The notes under the pieces are model-generated. The model searched no databases. It was not told the DNA's origin and saw only the letters and a program-made list of their open reading frames with translations. Shown here piece after piece: positions 6,095 to 10,380 of a DNA stretch of 10,380 nucleotides. Position 1 is the stretch's first letter, and every line of letters starts with the position of its first letter. Location of the stretch: the NCBI GenBank assembly GCA_964539665.1, contig CAZIKB010000178.1, forward strand, positions 1-10,380. The letters are read 5' to 3'. The translations under genes and the position numbers were made by a program. The DNA comes from CAZIKB01 sp964539665. GTDB lineage: Bacteria > Zhuqueibacterota > Zhuqueibacteria > Oceanimicrobiales > Oceanimicrobiaceae.

Positions 6095-6682
6095 ATGAAA
6101 ATTTGTAAATGGTTTGAAGATAAAGTTTATGATTATGTTGATGGTTTACTTCCAGGTGAAAGAAAGAAAGAGGTTGAGATACATTTTAAGGAATGTTCTT
6201 CCTGTTTAAGTGCTTTCAACGATATCATGAATATTCGAGTTCAACTTCGGCATCTCCATTCCTTCAAAACTTCACCAGACTTTGAAACGGTATTAAGAAC
6301 TCGAATAAGTATGGAAAGAAGTTTAAAGCGGAGTAGAAATCTAAACTGGCCTGTCAGGATTCCAATTTTTGCAGCAACCGGAGCTTTTGTTGTATTTGCT
6401 GCATTTTTTGCTTTAGGTTCTCTAAAAGATTTTCGTACGAATAATTCTAATGACACTGCGTTAATAGCTCCTTCATATAGATCCAACCAAAATATTTCAA
6501 ACTATTCCAGTGCCTTTAACCGAAATCTTCCTCAAAATATTAATTATCCAATGGATTGGGTAAATATTTCTGGTAGAGGTACGCCAATTAACTCAACTGA
6601 ATTAGAAAGGTTTTCTACAACAAGAACTGATTCGGCAAATGAAATAACTCCTCGGGAAGTATTTCATCATTATGAATTTTAG
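6095..6682 (+). CDS. Zinc-finger transmembrane anti-sigma factor
   Basis: This 195-residue protein probably binds and silences the upstream ECF sigma factor. The cytoplasmic N-terminus carries a ZAS-type zinc motif: Cys4, then DYVDGLLPGERKKEVEIH ending at His30, then Cys34 and Cys37 (H-x3-C-x2-C). One membrane helix follows at about residues 89-109, after a basic stretch (75-88). The remainder, about 85 residues, should lie in the periplasm. It is rich in Asn, Ser and Thr, with no recognisable domain. The start is ATG 6095, chosen because AGGGAG (6083-6088) is six bases upstream; a TTG at 6089 in the same frame would directly abut that site. Release of the sigma factor normally needs regulated proteolysis, which bears on the inactive protease-like neighbour. 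Confidence 0.9.
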   Translation: MKICKWFEDKVYDYVDGLLPGERKKEVEIHFKECSSCLSAFNDIMNIRVQLRHLHSFKTSPDFETVLRTRISMERSLKRSRNLNWPVRIPIFAATGAFVVFAAFFALGSLKDFRTNNSNDTALIAPSYRSNQNISNYSSAFNRNLPQNINYPMDWVNISGRGTPINSTELERFSTTRTDSANEITPREVFHHYEF

Positions 6683-6731
6683 GTTGACTATTGAGTCCAG
6701 TAGTTGAACATACAATCGTATTAATTACAGT

Positions 6732-7961
6732 GTGAATTACTTTAACAAAAAACTTATTTACGTTTCATCTTTTGTTAATATTTTAAATATATTAATTTTA
6801 GGAAATTCTGTTTTTGCTGGAAACATTTTAGGCAGTATCGAAAACGAAATTCACAAGTTAATTGATTCCAGTAAAGTTTCTGTTGTTACCATTGCCTCAA
6901 GATTCTCTCAGGAAATATACGTCAAGAAAGAGAGTGGAATCCTATCTTTTTTTAAAAACGAAGTCCAAAAACAAGCTTTATCTTATATTAATATCGGCAC
7001 TGGAATAATTTTAGACAAATCTGGACATATTCTTACACGCAGCAGTATTGTCTGGGGTGCAGAATCGAATACGGTTACTCTGGCAAATGGAAAAGAAGTA
7101 TCTGCCGATTTTATTGGGCATGATCCGGAAACAGGATTTGCAGTGATTAAACAATCAGGAAATGAAAACCTGAAACCTGCAAAGTTGGGGAAAATGGATG
7201 AAATAAATCCTGGTTCTTTGATAGTTATGATTGGAAATTCTTTAGGAGTTTTTCCCTCAATTGATTTTGGAGTAATAAATGGAATAAGAAATGATGGTAT
7301 TATTCAAATCTCGGCTAATTTGATTCCTGGAAATAATGGCAGCCCTATTTTTAATTTTAGTGGCGAGGTTGTTGGTTTGGTAGCTGGCCGACTAAATGTA
7401 CAAAATAACTTACCTACACTGATTAATGATCATCAGTATACTGAAACTACCCTGGCTTATCCAATCAACTGGATTAAAAGGATTGCTGAAGATATTATAG
7501 AATTTGGCCACATTCGAAAGGGCTGGTTGGGAGTCGTGGGCTCTTATGACGGCCACCAACCGAAAATCCGGCAAATTAAAGAAAATAGTCCTGCTAAGAA
7601 AGCTGGATTAATCGAAGGCGATGTCATCGTAAAATATTCTAACAGGGCTGTAAAAGACATGACAGAATTAGTTCATTTAGTTGAAATGACAACGCCGGGT
7701 CAAATTGTTACCATCGAATTCAATCGGGTTGGCCAGATGTTACAAACTGAAATTGAAATCGGTGAGAAAATTGTAAAAAATGCTCCAGATTTTGAATATA
7801 AGCGTACAGGTCAAATAGATAATACTATGATCGGTAATTCCGGTTTATCTGTTACCCAACAAAGTCCAACTAATTCGTTCGAAAGAAATCAATTTTTTTT
7901 GATGCGCATTAACTATTTGGAAAAAGAGATTGCGAAGTTGAAAGAAATGATTGAAAATTGA
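6732..7961 (+). CDS. Exported HtrA/DegS-like protein with PDZ domain, catalytic triad lost
   Basis: This 409-residue protein has an N-terminal signal peptide or anchor (about residues 8-29, cut after Val-Phe-Ala), a trypsin-like HtrA domain (about 45-255), a PDZ domain (about 264-345) and a C-terminal coiled-coil-prone helix (386-408). The HtrA landmarks align well, but the catalytic positions are changed. His of the TNNHVV motif is Ser105 (TRSSIV), Asp of DPxTDLAV is Gly135 (DPETGFAV), and Ser of PGNSGGP is Asn202 (PGNNGSP). It should therefore have no serine protease activity. The PDZ carries the usual NSPAKKAGLIEGDVI core. The start is GTG 6732; an in-frame stop at 6705-6707 excludes a longer form, and no ribosome-binding site is visible. 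It lies 49 bases after the anti-sigma gene and likely belongs to the same operon. A reading error is unlikely, as the three sites are far apart and the frame is intact. Confidence 0.88.
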   Translation: MNYFNKKLIYVSSFVNILNILILGNSVFAGNILGSIENEIHKLIDSSKVSVVTIASRFSQEIYVKKESGILSFFKNEVQKQALSYINIGTGIILDKSGHILTRSSIVWGAESNTVTLANGKEVSADFIGHDPETGFAVIKQSGNENLKPAKLGKMDEINPGSLIVMIGNSLGVFPSIDFGVINGIRNDGIIQISANLIPGNNGSPIFNFSGEVVGLVAGRLNVQNNLPTLINDHQYTETTLAYPINWIKRIAEDIIEFGHIRKGWLGVVGSYDGHQPKIRQIKENSPAKKAGLIEGDVIVKYSNRAVKDMTELVHLVEMTTPGQIVTIEFNRVGQMLQTEIEIGEKIVKNAPDFEYKRTGQIDNTMIGNSGLSVTQQSPTNSFERNQFFLMRINYLEKEIAKLKEMIEN

Positions 7962-7991
7962 TTAGTAAATAAATAGAGAAGAGTTTTCATC

Positions 7992-8020
7992 AACCGTCTC
8001 ACTTTTGAGACGGTTTTTTT
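7992..8020 (+). terminator. Strong rho-independent terminator ending the sigma operon
   Basis: AACCGTCTC (7992-8000) pairs perfectly with GAGACGGTT (8007-8015) over 9 bp around an ACTTTT loop, followed directly by a run of T to 8020. It stands 30 bases after the stop of the HtrA-like gene. Confidence 0.92.
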
Positions 8021-8021
8021 A

Positions 8022-8049
8022 TTGACTTTTAAGTAATTATTTTTAAATT
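8022..8049 (+). promoter_or_regulatory. Candidate promoter for the EutN cluster
   Basis: TTGACT (8022-8027) and TAAATT (8044-8049) are 16 bases apart, matching consensus at 5 and 4 of 6 positions. They sit between the terminator at 7992-8020 and the ribosome-binding site at 8074-8079, where a new transcription unit must begin. Confidence 0.4.
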
Positions 8050-8084
8050 AGGTGCTTGGTTGTTTATTCATATAAGGAGATAAT

Positions 8085-8285
8085 ATGTCCAAAGATAGAA
8101 GTTTTTCAGCAAAGGTTGCGAAAGCGCTTTCCCATGGCGGTGGAAATAATTGTCTTGAATGTGGCGAAGTGTTCAGTCAGGTTAAAATGGTGGTAGCGGA
8201 AAAATCAGATGTCAAGAATTCCTGGAAATTTAATCAAAAGAACATGCGTGTTTGTAAATGCAATGAGGCAGAAGTTTACGGATAA
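8085..8285 (+). CDS. Small CxxC/CxC protein, putative metal-binding, unknown family
   Basis: This 66-residue cytoplasmic protein has no signal peptide. Cys23-Leu-Glu-Cys26 and Cys57-Lys-Cys59 form a CxxC-x30-CxC arrangement, suitable for a single zinc ribbon or another metal site. The N-terminus is basic and Ala/Lys-rich, with a Gly-Gly-Gly turn (18-20) just before the first Cys pair. Asn50 to Arg56 (NQKNMRV) precedes the second pair. The start is ATG 8085, with a strong AAGGAG (8074-8079) and a candidate promoter upstream, so it is the first gene of the cluster. The EutN-type gene begins 19 bases after it ends. I do not recognise the family. Co-transcription with the EutN pair suggests a linked role, but nothing in the sequence shows which. 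Confidence 0.75.
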   Translation: MSKDRSFSAKVAKALSHGGGNNCLECGEVFSQVKMVVAEKSDVKNSWKFNQKNMRVCKCNEAEVYG

Positions 8286-8304
8286 GAATTAATCGGAGAA
8301 AGAT

Positions 8305-8580
8305 TTGATTCTTGCAAAAGTTATTGGCACGGTTTGGGCTACACGCAAAGATGAAAAGCTTGTTGGAATGAAATTTCAAATCGTGAAACCAGTAGATTTA
8401 GAATATCAAAAAAAAGAAGGATTTCTGGTGGCGGTCGATGCTGTTGGAGCTGGCGTTGGTGAAATTGTGCTGGTGGTTCAGGGAAGCTCTGCACGACAGA
8501 CTTTATTAACTGAAAATAGAGCTGTAGACGCCACAATTATGGCCATCGTCGATAAACTTGACGTGGAATCGGAAAAATGA
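8305..8580 (+). CDS. EutN/CcmL-family pentameric vertex protein, copy 1
   Basis: This 91-residue protein belongs to the EutN/CcmL/PduN family (BMC-P), whose pentamers cap the vertices of bacterial microcompartments and carboxysomes. The family pattern is nearly complete: AKVIGTVWATRKDEKLVG at the N-terminus (residues 4-21), a VAVDAVGAGVGEIVLVVQGS block (about 43-62) with the conserved GAGxGE turn, Ser-Ala-Arg at 63-65, and the AVDATIMAIVDKLD C-terminal strand. The start is TTG 8305, supported by GGAG (8295-8298) six bases upstream and by matching the family N-terminus. Its stop overlaps the start of the second copy by four bases (ATGA). No hexameric shell protein or signature enzyme lies in the window, so a true microcompartment is not shown; some EutN-family members act outside shells. 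Confidence 0.93.
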   Translation: MILAKVIGTVWATRKDEKLVGMKFQIVKPVDLEYQKKEGFLVAVDAVGAGVGEIVLVVQGSSARQTLLTENRAVDATIMAIVDKLDVESEK

Positions 8581-8858
8581 ATTTAGCAAAAGTTATTGGC
8601 ACGGTTTGGGCTACACAGAAAGATGAGAATTTAAAAGGCGCTAAAATGCAAATTATTCAACCTCTTGACCATTATGAGAAAAAAACCGGGGCTCCAATTA
8701 TTGCAGTTGATACAGTCGGAGCTGGTCAGGGGGAGCTGATATATTATGTTACTGCCAAAGAAGCAATTATTCCATATCCAACCAGAATCGCTCCAATTGA
8801 CGCAGCTATTGTTGGTATAGTTGATTGGATTGATGTTTATGACAAAAATGAACATTGA
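8577..8858 (+). CDS. EutN/CcmL-family pentameric vertex protein, copy 2
   Basis: This 93-residue EutN/CcmL-family protein is a tandem paralogue of copy 1 and is translationally coupled to it through an ATGA overlap at 8577-8580. The N-terminus is nearly identical to copy 1, as is the underlying DNA (8586-8616 is identical to 8314-8344). The GAGQGE turn and the PIDAAIVGIVDWID C-terminal strand are kept. The middle differs: the Gly-Ser-Ser-Ala-Arg loop of copy 1 is replaced by AKEAIIPYPTR. Since this loop lies near the pentamer surface or pore side in known structures, the two copies probably have different roles or form mixed assemblies. Its stop overlaps a possible TTG start (8855) of rdgB. 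Confidence 0.92.
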   Translation: MNLAKVIGTVWATQKDENLKGAKMQIIQPLDHYEKKTGAPIIAVDTVGAGQGELIYYVTAKEAIIPYPTRIAPIDAAIVGIVDWIDVYDKNEH

Positions 8859-8875
8859 ATTTTGGAACTATAAGT

Positions 8876-9487
8876 GTGAATAGAGAGTTAGTTCTCGCAA
8901 CCAGGAATGAAGATAAGGTACAAGAAATCCTAGCCCTTTTAAGCGAAATAAATCTGAATGTTATTACACTTAGTGCCTATCCTGACGCACCGGAAGTTAT
9001 AGAAGATGGAAAAACGCTTGAAGAAAATGCGATAAAAAAAGCAAAGGTTATTGCAAATTATACAGGCAAAACAGCAGTTGCGGATGATACAGGACTGGAA
9101 GTTGATTATTTAAAAGGCCGGCCAGGTGTTATGTCGAGCCGTTATTCCGGAGCAAACGCCTCTTATTCTGATAATGTGGATACACTCCTGAGAGATTTAA
9201 AGGGCGTTCCCCGGGAAAATCGAACTGCACGATTTCGCTGTGTTGTGGCAATATGCAATAATAATGAAGTGATGATTGTTGAAGGGATATGTGAGGGGAT
9301 TATTTGTGAAGAACCAAGAGGCGAAAGTGGTTTCGGGTATGATCCCTTGTTTTATGTGTCTGAATTTAAATGTACCTTTGCTGAAATGGAGTTATCATTA
9401 AAAAATCAGATCAGTCATCGAGCAAAAGCATTTCAGGAATTGAAGATGCTAATTGAAAGAGGTGGGTGGAATAAAATAAACCAGTAA
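8876..9487 (+). CDS. rdgB: Non-canonical purine NTP pyrophosphatase (RdgB/HAM1 family)
   Basis: This enzyme hydrolyses dITP, ITP and XTP to monophosphates, keeping deaminated purines out of DNA and RNA. From GTG 8876 it has 203 residues, close to the usual 195-205. LVLATRNEDKVQEI (5-18) is the N-terminal nucleotide-binding motif, followed by Glu-Glu-Asn-Ala (50-53). AVADDTGLEVD (67-77) holds the acidic catalytic and metal site. GRPGVMSSRYSG (81-92), GFGYDPLFY (152-160) and SHRAKAF (180-186) complete the family pattern. GTG 8876 is preferred because it gives the standard family start. TTG 8855, which would add seven residues and overlap the previous stop as TTGA, is the alternative. Neither has a strong ribosome-binding site. 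It closes the EutN cluster and is probably co-transcribed with it. Confidence 0.93.
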   Translation: MNRELVLATRNEDKVQEILALLSEINLNVITLSAYPDAPEVIEDGKTLEENAIKKAKVIANYTGKTAVADDTGLEVDYLKGRPGVMSSRYSGANASYSDNVDTLLRDLKGVPRENRTARFRCVVAICNNNEVMIVEGICEGIICEEPRGESGFGYDPLFYVSEFKCTFAEMELSLKNQISHRAKAFQELKMLIERGGWNKINQ

Positions 9488-9514
9488 TTGTTTTAAACTG
9501 TAAGGTATAGAATA

Positions 9515-9633
<119 letters not shown>

Positions 9634-9653
9634 ATGCATTGTTTTATTGTATT

Positions 9654-9681
9654 TTGACAATAATTATATTATATTTAGCAT
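9654..9681 (+). promoter_or_regulatory. Candidate promoter for the archease gene
   Basis: A perfect TTGACA (9654-9659) is followed after 16 bases by TAGCAT (9676-9681), a 4 of 6 match. Transcription would start at or just past ATG 9684, so the -10 assignment is doubtful, although the -35 is exact and lies between a terminator and a gene. Confidence 0.25.
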
Positions 9682-9683
9682 TC

Positions 9684-10112
9684 ATGAAACATATATTACC
9701 AAAATATGAATATATTGATCATACGGCTGATGTTGGAATCAAAATTTATGGCGATAATTTGGCAGAGTTGTTTGCAAATGCAGCTTTAGGGCTTTTTGAT
9801 ATTATAGCAGATCTTGAAAAAGTTAGTCCCAATATGGAACGCGTTATTGATGTTGAGGCCTCGGACCAGGAAGCTTTATTAGTGAGGTGGCTTTCTGAAT
9901 TAAATTATCTGTTTTTGACAGGCGAGGTAATTTACAAAGAATTTACTATCAAGGACCTTAGCCAAACAAAAATGATGGCCCTCGTAAAAGGCGAAAAAAT
10001 TGATTATAACCGACATGAAATTTATACCGAAGTGAAAGCCGTGACCTATCATCATTTATATATTAAAGAAGTTTCCCACGGTTGGGAAGCACAAGTCATT
10101 TTTGATTTATAG
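9684..10112 (+). CDS. Archease (RtcB RNA-ligase activator family)
   Basis: Archease assists the RNA ligase RtcB, promoting its guanylation and repeated turnover in tRNA splicing or RNA repair. From ATG 9684 the protein has 142 residues, the normal family length. YEYIDHTADVGIKIYG (residues 8-23) is the diagnostic N-terminus with the metal-binding Asp16. LFDIIADLEKV (37-47) and LLVRWLSELNYLF follow. The C-terminal strand VKAVTYHHLYIKE leads to the GWEAQVIFDL end with the conserved penultimate Asp141. An in-frame ATG at 9606 lies inside the terminator loop of the tRNA gene and adds a hydrophobic 26-residue run foreign to the family, so it is rejected. No ribosome-binding site is visible. No rtcB is present upstream; it could lie beyond the window end. 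Confidence 0.92.
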   Translation: MKHILPKYEYIDHTADVGIKIYGDNLAELFANAALGLFDIIADLEKVSPNMERVIDVEASDQEALLVRWLSELNYLFLTGEVIYKEFTIKDLSQTKMMALVKGEKIDYNRHEIYTEVKAVTYHHLYIKEVSHGWEAQVIFDL

Positions 10113-10154
10113 TTTTACAATTCAATTATTTTTGCAAAATAAATGTATTTGATT

Positions 10155-10204
10155 CTCATTGTTATATTGCTCCATTGCTAAATTGTATGATTAGTAACAA
10201 TGAG
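10155..10204. repeat. Inverted repeat downstream of archease
   Basis: CTCATTGTTA (10155-10164) and TAACAATGAG (10195-10204) are perfect 10-bp inverted repeats separated by 30 bases. A GTAACAAT word recurs at 10194-10201 and 10210-10217. There is no T tract, so it is not a standard terminator. The role is unknown. Confidence 0.35.
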
Positions 10205-10276
10205 TCAATGTAACAATTACATGTTATGGAAATTGAATTATGAATTTTAGACTTCTGCAAAATGCTCTTTTTCTGT

Positions 10277-10380
10277 CATTCTGAGAAGCGAAGTGACGAA
10301 GAATCTGTGACCACAAAACTATCATTTTTACAGTATGTTAGTGTTCTCAGATTCTTCGCTCCCAAAGGTCGCTCAGAATG
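10277..10380. repeat. Inverted-repeat dispersed element, cut by the window end
   Basis: CATTCTGAG (10277-10285) is the exact reverse complement of CTCAGAATG (10372-10380). CGAAGAATCTG (10297-10307) is the exact reverse complement of CAGATTCTTCG (10348-10358). The arms between these blocks are less similar. The GTCATTCTGAG...CGAAGAATCT words are typical of dispersed intergenic repeats in bacterial genomes. The element may continue past the window. Confidence 0.55.

Noticed and set aside
6732..7961. HtrA-like gene as a decayed pseudogene
   Set aside because: The frame is fully open, the signal sequence and PDZ core are preserved, and the changes at the catalytic sites are clean substitutions without frameshifts or stops.
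8085..9487. A complete bacterial microcompartment operon
   Set aside because: Only EutN/CcmL-type proteins are present; no hexameric shell protein, aldehyde dehydrogenase or signature enzyme is in the window.

Overview
The window is AT-rich bacterial DNA. Every gene I can support lies on the + strand. Exported proteins with signal peptides, small outer-membrane beta-barrels, an ECF sigma factor with a membrane anti-sigma factor, EutN/CcmL proteins and an archease suggest a Gram-negative bacterium, perhaps of the FCB/Calditrichota-like candidate groups. There is no rRNA or phylogenetic marker here, so that placement is inference.

Layout. (1) 36-2338: three small exported proteins that look like outer-membrane beta-barrels. 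The first two are clear tandem paralogues. A duplicated hairpin (595-618 and 1813-1836) and long non-coding gaps separate the genes. (2) 2702-5318: an NSS-family sodium-coupled amino-acid transporter, its 35-residue MetS-type small subunit (4213-4320, easily missed) and holA, the DNA polymerase III delta subunit. holA begins two bases after the metS stop. (3) 5431-7961: a probable stress-response operon of ECF sigma factor, zinc-finger transmembrane anti-sigma factor and an exported HtrA/DegS-like protein with a PDZ domain. It closes with a strong terminator (7992-8020). The HtrA-like protein has lost all three catalytic-triad residues. (4) 8085-9487: a tight cluster of a small CxxC/CxC protein, two tandem EutN/CcmL pentamer proteins and rdgB. 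(5) 9515-10112: tRNA-Pro(UGG), a terminator and an archease gene.

Three different palindromic, possibly mobile, non-coding elements lie in the gaps: 637-762, 2353-2509 and 10277-10380. The last is cut by the window end.

The strongest lead is the sigma / anti-sigma / pseudo-protease operon. The HtrA fold and PDZ domain are retained, but His, Asp and Ser of the triad are replaced by Ser, Gly and Asn, which suggests a sensor or scaffold rather than a protease. The second lead is the translationally coupled EutN pair with a putative metal-binding partner and no microcompartment hexamer or enzyme genes within the window.
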